This document shows, piece after piece, positions 34,476 to 43,559 of a stretch of DNA of 64,000 nt (within the stretch, counting starts at the first letter, position 1; each line of letters opens with the position of its first letter). Below the pieces are notes generated by a model. The model saw nothing but the letters and a program-made list of their open reading frames with translations, was not told where the DNA came from and made no database searches. Source of the stretch: Lactobacillus panisapium (GTDB lineage Bacteria > Bacillota > Bacilli > Lactobacillales > Lactobacillaceae); NCBI RefSeq assembly GCF_019469265.1, contig NZ_CP048268.1, forward strand, positions 1,023,501 to 1,087,500, in the 5' to 3' direction. The position numbers were made by a program, and so were the translations under genes.

Positions 34476-35351
34476 TTATGTTAAATCGATTTTGTCAATA
34501 TCAATCATCCAACCAATTGCAAATGACTTTTCACCTAAGTGTGTAGCAATTACCGGACTAAATTTAGTGACGGATACATTCTGCTCAGGAAATTCCTGCT
34601 TGATCCATTCTTTTGCTTCTTCAACCTGGCTGCTATCATTGGAATCAATAATAAAGAGTTTGATTTTATCCTTATACGGCAATTTAGCAATATCTTTAAC
34701 CGTGAGTTTCTTGATTTTGGCAAATGCCCGCTTCATAGAACGAATTTTATCAAAGGCAACAATATTGCCCTCTTTAAACGTTAAAAGCGGCTTAATATTG
34801 AGCATGGAGCCAATAAAAGCCCCGGCATTACTTAGCCGTCCGCCACGACTAAGGTTGTTCAAGTCATTAACAACAAAAATCTCGTTAATAGTTGAGCGGA
34901 TATTTTCAAGGCGCTCAAGAATAACGTTCAATTCTACCCCATTCTTAATCATTTTAGCAGCTGCTAAAACTAAGTTTCCCTGTAAGCGTACCGTCATCTT
35001 TGTGTCAATTGGATGTAAATTATACTTTAGATTGCTTTCCGCAATGTTACATAAAGTATGATAAAATCCAGAAATTCCGCTTGATAAAGTAATCGCTATA
35101 ATTGCTTCATAACCATCATCATGGAGTTTATCAAATAGACTAATCAAATAGCCCAGACTTGGTTGTGAAGTTTTAGGAAAATCAGTTCCCTGCTTTTGCA
35201 TTTCGAACAGTTGATCAGAAGTAATGTCGATATCTTCTAAGTACTCTTTGTTACCGATGATAATCGGAATAGGAACAACAACAATGTTGTTTTCCTTGGC
35301 TTCTTCTTTAGTAATAACGCTAGTACTATCAGTAACTAATGCAATCTTCAT
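34476..35351 (-). CDS. DegV-family fatty-acid-binding protein (second copy)
   Basis: The 291 residues show TDSTSVIT at 7-14, FPKTSQPSLG, ITLSSGISGFYHT, NNLSRGGRLSNAGAFIGSMLNIKPLL and C-terminal SPVIATHLGEKSFAIGW. These loops bind the carboxyl group of a fatty acid in DegV/FakB proteins. It shares the fold but not close sequence with the copy at 12012, so the two may prefer different acyl chains (inference). It is flanked by a MarR-type regulator gene in the same direction, which may control lipid use, and ends in a strong terminator. Confidence 0.88.
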   Translation of the reverse strand: MKIALVTDSTSVITKEEAKENNIVVVPIPIIIGNKEYLEDIDITSDQLFEMQKQGTDFPKTSQPSLGYLISLFDKLHDDGYEAIIAITLSSGISGFYHTLCNIAESNLKYNLHPIDTKMTVRLQGNLVLAAAKMIKNGVELNVILERLENIRSTINEIFVVNDLNNLSRGGRLSNAGAFIGSMLNIKPLLTFKEGNIVAFDKIRSMKRAFAKIKKLTVKDIAKLPYKDKIKLFIIDSNDSSQVEEAKEWIKQEFPEQNVSVTKFSPVIATHLGEKSFAIGWMIDIDKIDLT

Positions 35352-35423
35352 CTAATTAACCTTTCGCTTCTTGTATGTACAATATAGGGAAATTATAGCA
35401 TAAAAAAAGAAGTGGTTCGACAG

Positions 35424-35837
35424 CTAGTTTAATGAATTTGCTTGCGCTTGCTCTACTAATGAATTAAAGATTTTAGTAAAAACTGCCACGTCTTGATCTG
35501 AAAAATCTTTAAACATTGCTTTTTCAATCTGAGTCAAGGCCTGTTTTAGCTCAATAATTTTTTGCAGCCCATTTTCATTTAAAACAACGGTCTTGCTAGA
35601 ATCATTTTCTGAACGTGTGATGGTAACAAAACTTAATGTTTTTTTCTGCTGTAGCTGTCTACTCAAAGTTGAGAGTGAGATTTGCAAATTAACGGCTAAA
35701 TCCCCCATTTTTAAAGCCATATTATTGTTTTGATCAAAATATAGCAAAATTCGTGTTTGTGAGAGGTTTAATCCGCACCTTTTGCTAATCTCTTTTTTGA
35801 CATTTCCCGCTATTGTACTAAAAGATAAAATATCCAT
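35424..35837 (-). CDS. MarR-like winged-helix regulator
   Basis: The 137-residue protein has the MarR layout: an N-terminal dimer helix, helix-turn-helix LKMGDLAVNLQISLSTLSRQLQQ at about 41-63, a beta wing (FVTITRSENDSSKTVVLNENG), and a long C-terminal dimer helix. MarR regulators often sense small phenolic or acyl ligands. The next gene on the same strand is degV, 72 bp away, so a link with fatty-acid handling is possible but unproven. The upstream spacer contains hairpins but no obvious long palindromic operator. Confidence 0.75.
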   Translation of the reverse strand: MDILSFSTIAGNVKKEISKRCGLNLSQTRILLYFDQNNNMALKMGDLAVNLQISLSTLSRQLQQKKTLSFVTITRSENDSSKTVVLNENGLQKIIELKQALTQIEKAMFKDFSDQDVAVFTKIFNSLVEQAQANSLN

Positions 35838-36206
35838 CTAACTACCTTTTCTTTGTTAAAGTAAACAATAAAAATATTTTATAAGTGAAAACTATTCCTA
35901 GAAAAGCCGGTCACCATAAGAAGACGCGGCTTTTGCTTTTAAAAATCCGTGAAACATCACCACGGACACAAAATAATTTTTGCCGTGAAACAAACTATAT
36001 TATTTTTAACTTATGATATTTCATAGCAATAATCATAAATCTATATTACCAGTATATCGACTTTTTGCAATGATTTATTTGCAAAAGTGTCTAAAAGTTA
36101 ATATATGAACAAAGGTAACTTATTTTAAGATTGATCATTCTTATTCTTCTTTTATACTTATGCCAAAATAATTGGTATAATAGATATCGTATTTTGAGGT
36201 GATATT
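35838..36206. other. Spacer between marR and rqcH with two hairpins
   Basis: This 369-bp divergent spacer holds the rqcH promoter at its right end. A terminator-like hairpin (AAAAGCCG, 35902-35909, with CGGCTTTT, 35927-35934) and a second stem (TCCGTG with CACGGA, 35946-35966) stand in its left half. CCGTGAAACA occurs twice (near 35948 and 35983). No open frame of useful length is visible. A small RNA or a gene remnant would explain the structures, but neither can be shown. Confidence 0.5.
36152..36181 (+). promoter_or_regulatory. Promoter of rqcH
   Basis: TGG-TATAAT (36173-36181) is a consensus extended -10. A weak -35 (TTATAC, 36152-36157) lies 18 bp upstream. The start codon follows 26 bp after the -10, with GAGGTG as ribosome site. 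Confidence 0.65.
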
Positions 36207-37895
36207 ATGGCATTCGATGGATTATTCATTCATAGCCTACTAAACAGTATTAAGCCAACTCTCGTTAACGGTCGTCTTTCAAAAATATATCAGCCGTTTG
36301 AACAAGACCTGGTTTTAACATTTAGAAATGAACGTAAAAATTATCAGTTACTTATTTCTGCTAATGCGCAATATCCGCGGTTTTATTTAACTAAGAAAGC
36401 AATTGCGAACCCAGATAAGGCTCCGACCTTTGTGATGGTACTTAGAAAGTATTTAGAGGGTTCAATATTACAGGGGATTGAGCAAGTAGGTGTAGACCGC
36501 ATAGTTAATTTTCGCTTTAGTAATCGTAACGAATTGGGCGATCAGGTTCAGCTAGTTTTATCAGTTGAATTAATGGGCCGGCATAGTAATGTTATTCTTT
36601 ACGATAATAGCAATGGTCATATCATTGATTTACTGAAGCGGATTAACCCTGATGAAAATCGGGCGCGTATTCTTTTACCGAAAGCTAAGTATGAGCTCCC
36701 TCCTCTTAACCCAGGAATTAATGGTTTTGATTTGAGCGAGCAAGAATTCAAGCAAAAAGCTGCTGTAAATGATCCTAGCGAATTTGCTGGTCAGATAAAT
36801 GGTCTTGATCGTGATGATCGTTCCGAGTTAATAGGTTATCTTGAGGATGACTTTTCTTATTCCTCATTTAGGACTTTTATAAATCAATTTGATAAAAAAG
36901 GTGCTTTTGTACTATTAACACCTAGAAATAAACGTAAAATTTTTCCTTACCTTCCCTACCATTTGAATTTAGTTAAGGAAAGTTCTGATCCTGATTTAAA
37001 TCATGCCTTAGATGAGTTTTATCTTTACCAAGCAAATCATGACTGGGTAAAACAAAAATCTAGCAAAATTGAACGTTTGGTTAAAAACGAACAAAAAAAG
37101 CTGACTAAAAAAGTTGTTAAGCTCAAGAAGCAGCTAGAGCAAGCTGAAAACTCTGAAGGATATCGCATTCGCGGTGAAATATTAAACGCTAATTTAGCGC
37201 AGGTCAAACCAGGTATGACCAAAATTTCGTTGCCTAATTATTATGATAATAATCGGCCAATTGAGATTAAACTTGACGCTGCCCTCTCGCCTGCTCGAAA
37301 TGGGCAGAAATATTTCACACGCTACAAAAAATTGCGTGATTCAATTAAACATGTTAAAGAACAAATTGAGATTGCTAATGACAACTTACGTTATTTTGAC
37401 TCAATTCAAACTGCTATTGATAATGCTGAACCAGAAGACATTGATCAAATAACTGATGAATTAATAAATCAGGGTTACCTTAAGCGACCACAAAAGCAAA
37501 AACGGAAAAAGAAGGTAACTGAACATAATTTGAACAAATTCAGGTTATCATCGGGTAAAACCGTTTTGGTAGGAAAAAATAATTATCAAAATGACTGGCT
37601 AACTTTAAAAAAGGCTAATAAAACCGATATTTGGTTTCATGTAAAAAATATCCCTGGTTCTCATGTCATCTTACAAGATGCTAATCCATCTGATGATGAT
37701 ATTTTAGAAGCGGCAGAAATAGCAGCCTACTTCTCGAAAGCCAAAAATTCTGCGCATGTTCAAGTAGATTACGTACAAGATAAGCGCGTAAAGAAACCAA
37801 ACGGTGCAAGACCTGGCTTTGTCATTTACACAGGACAGAATTCAATTGAAGTTACGCCTGAAAAAGAACGTGTTTTGGCCAAAAGAATAGACTAA
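36207..37895 (+). CDS. rqcH: Rqc2 homolog RqcH (NFACT / fibronectin-binding-protein A-like)
   Basis: RqcH binds stalled 50S-peptidyl-tRNA complexes and adds C-terminal alanine tails that mark unfinished proteins for degradation. The 562 residues have the NFACT-N domain with the Asp97-Arg98 pair (GVDRIV) required for tailing in B. subtilis. A middle helix-hairpin and long coiled coil (about 275-320 and 380-420) follow, then the NFACT-R domain (DIWFHVKNIPGSHVIL). Older annotations call such genes fibronectin-binding proteins (fbpA). It is a rare + strand gene in the right replichore and forms a single-gene unit. Confidence 0.9.
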   Translation: MAFDGLFIHSLLNSIKPTLVNGRLSKIYQPFEQDLVLTFRNERKNYQLLISANAQYPRFYLTKKAIANPDKAPTFVMVLRKYLEGSILQGIEQVGVDRIVNFRFSNRNELGDQVQLVLSVELMGRHSNVILYDNSNGHIIDLLKRINPDENRARILLPKAKYELPPLNPGINGFDLSEQEFKQKAAVNDPSEFAGQINGLDRDDRSELIGYLEDDFSYSSFRTFINQFDKKGAFVLLTPRNKRKIFPYLPYHLNLVKESSDPDLNHALDEFYLYQANHDWVKQKSSKIERLVKNEQKKLTKKVVKLKKQLEQAENSEGYRIRGEILNANLAQVKPGMTKISLPNYYDNNRPIEIKLDAALSPARNGQKYFTRYKKLRDSIKHVKEQIEIANDNLRYFDSIQTAIDNAEPEDIDQITDELINQGYLKRPQKQKRKKKVTEHNLNKFRLSSGKTVLVGKNNYQNDWLTLKKANKTDIWFHVKNIPGSHVILQDANPSDDDILEAAEIAAYFSKAKNSAHVQVDYVQDKRVKKPNGARPGFVIYTGQNSIEVTPEKERVLAKRID

Positions 37896-37924
37896 AAAAG
37901 TGATGACAATTTGTCATCACTTTT
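37896..37924. terminator. Bidirectional terminator between rqcH and the carB-like gene
   Basis: AAAAGTGATGAC pairs with GTCATCACTTTT around a 5-nt AATTT loop (12-bp stem), with A- and T-runs on the two sides. It serves the two convergent genes. Confidence 0.85.
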
Positions 37925-37946
37925 CTGTTGTAAAAATATTTAATTG

Positions 37947-40900
37947 TTAAATTGGTTGTGTAGTTAAAGAAAGAGATTCTAAAACTTTTAAAATCAATTC
38001 GGTAGTTTCGATACTCGAGAAAACCGGTACGTGAATATTTAGTGCTTCATCTCTAATCCGAATTGCGTCTTCGCTAGCAGTATCCGATAAATCTGTGATA
38101 TTGATTACCATAACAATCTTACGCTGGCGTATCTTGGCTAACAAATTATTTGGATCAGAATGTACCTTAGTAACGAGTCCTGTTGTAATGCCAGCCTCAG
38201 CAAAATTATTAGCTGTTCCCTCAGTGGCAACGATTTTGAAACCTAAACGATAAAACCGTTGCGCTAGTTCAGTCATTTTCGCTTTATCTTCATCACGAAC
38301 AGAAATAAAAATTGTTCCATAGCTTGGGATACGCAGACCACTTGCTTCGTAGCCCTTAAACAGAGCCTTAGCTAATTCAGTATCTCGTCCCATAACAGAA
38401 CCCGAAGATTTCATTTTAGAATCAAAGGTATTATCGCTATTATAATTGATGTAAGAAAATACGGGCATTTTAACGTAAATAAAATCATTAGATGGCCAAA
38501 GCCCATTTGGATAGCCTAAATCACTTAAATTTTGGCCGCTTAGAACTTCAGTGGCACATTGCGTAATGTCTTTACCTAAAGCCTGCGATAAAAATGCTAC
38601 ATTATGACCAGCATAAGGCTTAATTTGTAAGAGATAAATATCATGATTAACGGTCAAAAAGTGTAAGGTAAAGATTCCCCGCATTTTGACTTTTTTAATC
38701 AGTTCAATTGCATAATAAGTTAGTCTCTTTCTACCACTGTCTGATAAATTTTGCGGTTTAAAGACGGCAATTGAATCAGAAGCATGAGAGCCTGTTTGCT
38801 CTAAGTGCTCAATTATTCCCGGGACAGTTACATTTTTACCATCAGAAATAGCAGTAATCTCGTATTTATTGCCTTCAATAAAATGAGATAACGTAATTTT
38901 GGCTAATAAGTTTTCCTCTAAGTACTTGAGTAAAGCTGGCATATCATAGACAACCGCAGATTTTTGCTTAACGCCCTGATCATTAAAACCACCAATTAAG
39001 ATTGGAAAACCATTATCATGAATGAATTCTTTAGCCTGCAGTCGATCCACGGTAGTGACTAATTGATTTTGTTTAAGAGTCTTCATTGGTAACTCAAGAA
39101 CTTGCCTGATTCGTTTCTTAGGGTTAAGATCCCCTGTTCCCAAAACGTTTAGACCATTTTCAATTAGTCTTTTACTTAAAGAATTAATCTCTTTACCAGA
39201 AAATTGCAGCAAAACGTCTTTAATTTGTTCTTTTTCAGCTACATGAATAATACTTTCAACGGTAATTGGTTCGAAGTAAATTTTATCGGCTTTTTTGAAA
39301 CGTGTTGCAACGGATTCATCATTATTAGAAATCAATACAGTGGCATAATTATTATTATGTAAAGTATCAATTGCATGACTAATCATGTAGTCGAATTCGC
39401 TGGTTACGGAAACCTGAGATGGCAACATACCAATAACTAAAACCTTTTTCTGCGCGGTTAAAGGAACAGATTCATCTTGAACCCCAAAAGCACTGTAATA
39501 AGCATGAACCAGGGGCTCATGTAGGCCAGCCGACCCATCAATTTGTAAATATGAAGGTTTAAGATGTAATTTTGCGATTCGCCTTTTTAAAGCCGTAATT
39601 GGAATGCCAGTTAAATCAGAAATTAGTACGTTGCGAAAGCCCCGTTTTTTTGCTTCAAGTAACAATTCATCTGTGAGCTCCCCTGTAGCCAAAGATTGAC
39701 CAATTTTGACAATATGTTCAAATTTTTGGTAATAAATTGGATGAATGTTAATAATCTTTTGTAAATCCTGATAGGAAAAGCCGACAGCAATTGCTGCTAA
39801 AAGCTTAACTAGATGAAGCTCGTCTGGATGAACTAAATCGTAAATAATTTGTTCTCTATCTTTAGTGGTTTCATCATGAAAAACTTTAATTGCCGCTTTG
39901 ACATTGACTGTTGAAGCTAGTCCTTTTAAAAAAGCAGATTCAAAATTTTGACCAATGCCGATCGCTTCCCCACTGGCCTGCATTTTATTACCTAAGGCAT
40001 AATGATTACTACCAGATTGGGTTAATGACCAAAATGGCATTCTAATCGCAACCTTATCTTGAGCAGGCTCGATTGCCGCATTTAGACCAGACATTGGGTC
40101 AAAGATTTCGTTAAGGCGATAGCCAATGGCAACTTTGCATACAATGTAGCCCATGCTGTAAAGCCCAATTCTCTGCGACCAAATTGCACTTCTTGTAAGG
40201 CGCGGCTTAATTGTTAGTACTTTAACGGTAAATTTTGTTCCGTGGTGCTTGACAGCAAAGTGAATATTTAAGATACCGACTATTTTGAGTCCTTCCGCAA
40301 TTTTTTTCGCAATTGCTCGTAGTTTTTGGACCTGATCATTATTTAGGGTCAAAGCCGGCATAACTGCCGCTGAGTCACCTGAATCAATCGCTACTGATTC
40401 AATAGTGTCAGCTAAACTGGTAAAAAGAACGTTTCCGTCACTATCGCGAATGATATTAAGGATTACTTCTTCCCATGAAGACAAGTCCTCAGTTAAACGG
40501 TATTGATTATAAGAAAAATCATCATTTTGTCGTTCATTTTTGAGGTAATCAACCACATCTTGCGCACTGTCAAAAACAAGTTGCTTGTTATGGAAAAACT
40601 GCTCTTCTTTAATAAGCATTGCTGGAAAAACGATTCGTTCTGTCAACTGTTTTTCTAAATGCGTTGAGTCAAAGTCAGTTAATTTCCAATATTGGTTAAC
40701 ATCAATCTGATTTTGTTCAAGAAATGATGTCATCTTTTGCTGGTTATTAATCATGAGAGCTTGCTCGTTAATAGTAAGTAAGCGAATTCCCATTTTTCCC
40801 AGAATACCGTCTTTAACTAAATCACGTGTAACTTTGATTCCCATCGTTGAGCCATAAGCAGAAATAATTGCATTAGGCTCTTCCATGCGAATTATTCTCT

Positions 40901-41123
40901 TTAGAAAGTCTAATGACATTGGCTCTAAATATACAGTTACGTGCGGTCTTTTGTCAGTTGAGACGGTTGCGGGGTTAGGATTAACCAAGACAACCTGAAT
41001 ATCTTCCTCTAAAAGAGCCTTAATCGCATCTGTAATTAAGATATCCGTTTCCGAAACATTACCTATCAAAGTTGGCCCAGAACCGATAATTAATACTTTA
41101 TTTAAGTCGTTTTCTAAAGGCAT
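37947..41123 (-). CDS. CarB-like protein: carbamoyl-phosphate synthase large subunit without catalytic residues
   Basis: The 1058 residues align end to end with CarB in length and fold order: VLIIGSGPTLIG at 10-21, VVLVNPNPATVSTD at 44-57, a second half starting about 559, and an MGS-like domain at 934-1058. The catalytic parts are gone. The GGSGGG phosphate loop and its Arg (about 167-180) read PAMLIKEEQFFHNK. The metal ligands Gln-Glu-Asn become His288-Thr304-Lys306 in the first half and His821-Gln833-Lys835 in the second. The second-half loop (707-720) is also lost. The MGS domain (FISVRDEDKAKMTELAQRF, VATEGTA) stays recognisable. Carbamoyl-phosphate synthesis is unlikely. The frame is intact over 3.2 kb and 2 bp from the carA-like gene. 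Confidence 0.85.
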   Translation of the reverse strand: MPLENDLNKVLIIGSGPTLIGNVSETDILITDAIKALLEEDIQVVLVNPNPATVSTDKRPHVTVYLEPMSLDFLKRIIRMEEPNAIISAYGSTMGIKVTRDLVKDGILGKMGIRLLTINEQALMINNQQKMTSFLEQNQIDVNQYWKLTDFDSTHLEKQLTERIVFPAMLIKEEQFFHNKQLVFDSAQDVVDYLKNERQNDDFSYNQYRLTEDLSSWEEVILNIIRDSDGNVLFTSLADTIESVAIDSGDSAAVMPALTLNNDQVQKLRAIAKKIAEGLKIVGILNIHFAVKHHGTKFTVKVLTIKPRLTRSAIWSQRIGLYSMGYIVCKVAIGYRLNEIFDPMSGLNAAIEPAQDKVAIRMPFWSLTQSGSNHYALGNKMQASGEAIGIGQNFESAFLKGLASTVNVKAAIKVFHDETTKDREQIIYDLVHPDELHLVKLLAAIAVGFSYQDLQKIINIHPIYYQKFEHIVKIGQSLATGELTDELLLEAKKRGFRNVLISDLTGIPITALKRRIAKLHLKPSYLQIDGSAGLHEPLVHAYYSAFGVQDESVPLTAQKKVLVIGMLPSQVSVTSEFDYMISHAIDTLHNNNYATVLISNNDESVATRFKKADKIYFEPITVESIIHVAEKEQIKDVLLQFSGKEINSLSKRLIENGLNVLGTGDLNPKKRIRQVLELPMKTLKQNQLVTTVDRLQAKEFIHDNGFPILIGGFNDQGVKQKSAVVYDMPALLKYLEENLLAKITLSHFIEGNKYEITAISDGKNVTVPGIIEHLEQTGSHASDSIAVFKPQNLSDSGRKRLTYYAIELIKKVKMRGIFTLHFLTVNHDIYLLQIKPYAGHNVAFLSQALGKDITQCATEVLSGQNLSDLGYPNGLWPSNDFIYVKMPVFSYINYNSDNTFDSKMKSSGSVMGRDTELAKALFKGYEASGLRIPSYGTIFISVRDEDKAKMTELAQRFYRLGFKIVATEGTANNFAEAGITTGLVTKVHSDPNNLLAKIRQRKIVMVINITDLSDTASEDAIRIRDEALNIHVPVFSSIETTELILKVLESLSLTTQPI

Positions 41124-41125
41124 AA

Positions 41126-42181
41126 TTACACCATCATCTTTACAAAATCATCGAAAATTTCGAGTGCATCTAAGCTTCCTGGTGCCCCTTCAGCATTAAA
41201 AGCTGTTGCAATTACTTTGCTTTTCTTATTACTGAAACCAGCCAAAAGTTCACTGTGCAAGTCATAATATTCTTGCTCCATTTCCATTTGGACACTGTTA
41301 GGTAAAACAAGCTGGTCAATATTCATGGCCGTCTGCCAAATACGATTGGAATTCTGCTCAATAACCGGATAATTGGTCCCGTTAAATGCCTCTGGCAATT
41401 TTATTAATTCAAAGTTTAAATATGAACTAAGAGCCAAAAAGCCTAGTCCAATGCCCCATATGGGATAATTACCAAAAAAGGTATCAAAGATAGGTTTGAG
41501 ATTAGCGGCAACTTCTTCAACTTTGCCGGGGCCACCAGAAATAATGATTCCTTCAGGACGAAGATTTTTAATATCCGGGACGGAAACATCATACGGTAAA
41601 ACGGTGGCGTTAATTTTTCTAAGAGATAATTCTCGCAGCATTGAGTGTTTGAGCCCAAGATCAATAACGGCCACTGTTTTGCCGACATTTGGAACTGCGT
41701 AGGCATTCTTCGTTGACACATTTGCGGACCGATTCTTTGGTAAAACAAGAGCCTTAATCTGATCAAAAGCATGCTCATCATTAGTATCCATGATGGAAGC
41801 CTTAATCGTTTTCTCTTTATTAAGCCGGTGCACCAAAGCCCGGGTATCGATGTTATAAATAGCAGGAATATTTTTTTCTTTTAAAAAAGAATCTAAATCC
41901 TGGAAATTCTCACTATCGGAAATATTCCGCGCAACATCATTGGCAATAATTCCTTTAACGGTGGGATTAATGCTTTCATAATCAATAGCATTAATCCCGT
42001 TACCACCAATCATTGGTGCAGTAAAAACTAAAATTCTACCCGCATTTGTAGGATCAGTTAGAGCTTCTTGATAACCAAAATTACCGGTTTGAATTGCTAA
42101 TTCACCAGTTGAAATAATTGATGAGCCTAACCCCTCTCCTAGAAATGAACTACCGTCTTCGAGAATCAAATATCTTTTCAT
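41126..42181 (-). CDS. CarA-like protein: small subunit without glutaminase residues
   Basis: The 351 residues follow the CarA plan. The N-terminal domain has TGNFGYQEALTDPTNAGRI, IGGNGIN and GIIANDVAR, with NIPAIYNIDTRALVHRL near 104-120. A class I glutamine amidotransferase-like domain follows. In it, the catalytic motif GICLGHQ reads GIGLGFLA: the nucleophile Cys is Gly245 and the His is Phe248. The second catalytic region QxHPEASPG reads AFNAEGAPG, so the active-site His is Asn329 while Glu331 remains. Glutamine hydrolysis is therefore not expected. It lies 2 bp upstream of the carB-like gene and 4 bp after rluD, so all are one transcript with lspA. Canonical pyrR is absent between rluD and this gene. 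Confidence 0.85.
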   Translation of the reverse strand: MKRYLILEDGSSFLGEGLGSSIISTGELAIQTGNFGYQEALTDPTNAGRILVFTAPMIGGNGINAIDYESINPTVKGIIANDVARNISDSENFQDLDSFLKEKNIPAIYNIDTRALVHRLNKEKTIKASIMDTNDEHAFDQIKALVLPKNRSANVSTKNAYAVPNVGKTVAVIDLGLKHSMLRELSLRKINATVLPYDVSVPDIKNLRPEGIIISGGPGKVEEVAANLKPIFDTFFGNYPIWGIGLGFLALSSYLNFELIKLPEAFNGTNYPVIEQNSNRIWQTAMNIDQLVLPNSVQMEMEQEYYDLHSELLAGFSNKKSKVIATAFNAEGAPGSLDALEIFDDFVKMMV

Positions 42182-42185
42182 ATCA

Positions 42186-43094
42186 TCACTTAGTTTCTCT
42201 TAGTTCAGATAATCGCTGTTCAAAAATTTGTGGTGGATCAATCGAAAATTCAAGCCATTTTTGCGATACCGGTTGCGTAAAGCCCAAAACCTGTGCATGT
42301 AAAAATTGCCCGTGCCCCTTCAATGTGTGCTGTGGCCCGTACAATGGATCGCCAGCGACGGGATGCCCAATGTAAGCTAAATGGACTCTAATTTGATGCG
42401 TTCGACCTGTTTCAAGCTGACATTGAATTAAGCTGTAGCCGTTAAACTGTTCTAAAACTTTGAAATGGGTTATGGCATCTTTGCCGTTTTCAACTACTGC
42501 CATTTTCTTACGGTTATAATGGTCTCGCCCAATCGGGGCATCAATTAGACCGGAATCTTCGGTAAAATTACCATGAACAATTGCAAGATATAGGCGTTTA
42601 TTACTTTTATTTGCCAATTGCTGCTCCAAACTTGTACGTGCATTGGCATTTTTAGCAATCATTAACAAGCCAGAAGTATCCTTATCAATGCGGTGAACAA
42701 TCCCTGGACGAAAACCCTCGGGGCTAGCTGCTAAATCCTTGGTATGATATAAAAGCGCGTTGACTAGTGTATGGTCGGGATGACCTACTGAAGGGTGAAC
42801 GACCATTCCTTGAGGCTTATTAACGACAATTACGTCATCATCTTCATAGACAATTGCAAGTGGAATATTCTCTGGTTCAACAGAAAGTGGCTTCAGTGCT
42901 GGAACAGTGACTTTGATTTCATCGCCCCCATGAACCTGATAAGAAGTTTTCTCTTTTTTGTCATTAACCAAAACGTGCTTTTCCTTAATCAGTTCTTTAA
43001 TTCGTGTACGTGATAAAGAACTGATTTTCTCTGCAATAAATTTATCCAGCCTCGTGTTCTCATTTTTTACCTGTAAAAGATAATTTTCAGTCAT
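42186..43094 (-). CDS. rluD: 23S rRNA pseudouridine synthase RluD family
   Basis: The enzyme makes pseudouridine in large-subunit rRNA. Residues 14-65 or so form an S4 RNA-binding domain (RLDKFIAEKISSLSRTRIKELI). The catalytic domain carries VNKPQGMVVHPSVGHPDHTLVNALL and GIVHRIDKDTSGLLMIAKN, with the catalytic Asp in HRID. The start chosen is ATG 43094 (MTENYLLQVKN), overlapping the lspA stop by 8 bp; two further in-frame ATGs upstream are possible. lspA-rluD is a conserved pair in Bacilli. Confidence 0.92.
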   Translation of the reverse strand: MTENYLLQVKNENTRLDKFIAEKISSLSRTRIKELIKEKHVLVNDKKEKTSYQVHGGDEIKVTVPALKPLSVEPENIPLAIVYEDDDVIVVNKPQGMVVHPSVGHPDHTLVNALLYHTKDLAASPEGFRPGIVHRIDKDTSGLLMIAKNANARTSLEQQLANKSNKRLYLAIVHGNFTEDSGLIDAPIGRDHYNRKKMAVVENGKDAITHFKVLEQFNGYSLIQCQLETGRTHQIRVHLAYIGHPVAGDPLYGPQHTLKGHGQFLHAQVLGFTQPVSQKWLEFSIDPPQIFEQRLSELRETK

Positions 43095-43551
43095 GTTCTT
43101 CATCACTTTCATCGAAAAAGATTAGGTAGATAAATACTAGGATAATTCCGATAGTAATTGCAGAATCAGCCACGTTAAAAATATTAAAATGAATAAAATC
43201 AACTTGGATCATATCGATCACATATTTTAAATGGATCCGATCAATCAAGTTACCGAGAATACCCCCTAGAACCATGCTAATACCAACATCAAAAAGCTTA
43301 CCCTGCTTTTGGTGTCTAAAAAGGTAATAGAGACAAACCAAAATAGCTACTACACTAATAATGTAAAATAGCCACATTTGTCCAGGCAAAATATTCCAAG
43401 CGGCACCCTCATTTTGAAGATAATTAAAAGATAAGATACCCGGAATAATCTGGTGAACCTCTCCTAGAGCATAGTTATTGGCAATGAAAAATTTTAAGCC
43501 TTGATCTAAACAAACAACAATTATAGGAATAATTAAGTATAAAAATTGCAT
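43087..43551 (-). CDS. lspA: Lipoprotein signal peptidase (signal peptidase II)
   Basis: LspA removes the signal peptide from prolipoproteins after lipid attachment. The 154 residues have four membrane helices. Conserved blocks are CLDQGLKFF, NYLQNEGAAW, GGILGNLIDRIHLKYVIDMIQ and FNIFNVADSAITIG. The two catalytic Asp residues lie in VIDMI and NVADS. It heads the lspA-rluD-carA-like-carB-like operon and overlaps rluD. It starts 9 bp after the fhs stop codon, so it may also be read from the fhs promoter. Confidence 0.94.
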   Translation of the reverse strand: MQFLYLIIPIIVVCLDQGLKFFIANNYALGEVHQIIPGILSFNYLQNEGAAWNILPGQMWLFYIISVVAILVCLYYLFRHQKQGKLFDVGISMVLGGILGNLIDRIHLKYVIDMIQVDFIHFNIFNVADSAITIGIILVFIYLIFFDESDEEHD

Positions 43552-43559
43552 AAATATTT

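Noticed and set aside
34492..35061. Long + strand open frame (189 codons)
   Set aside because: It lies entirely antisense to degV, has low-complexity Ser/Leu/Ile-rich sequence and no ribosome site.
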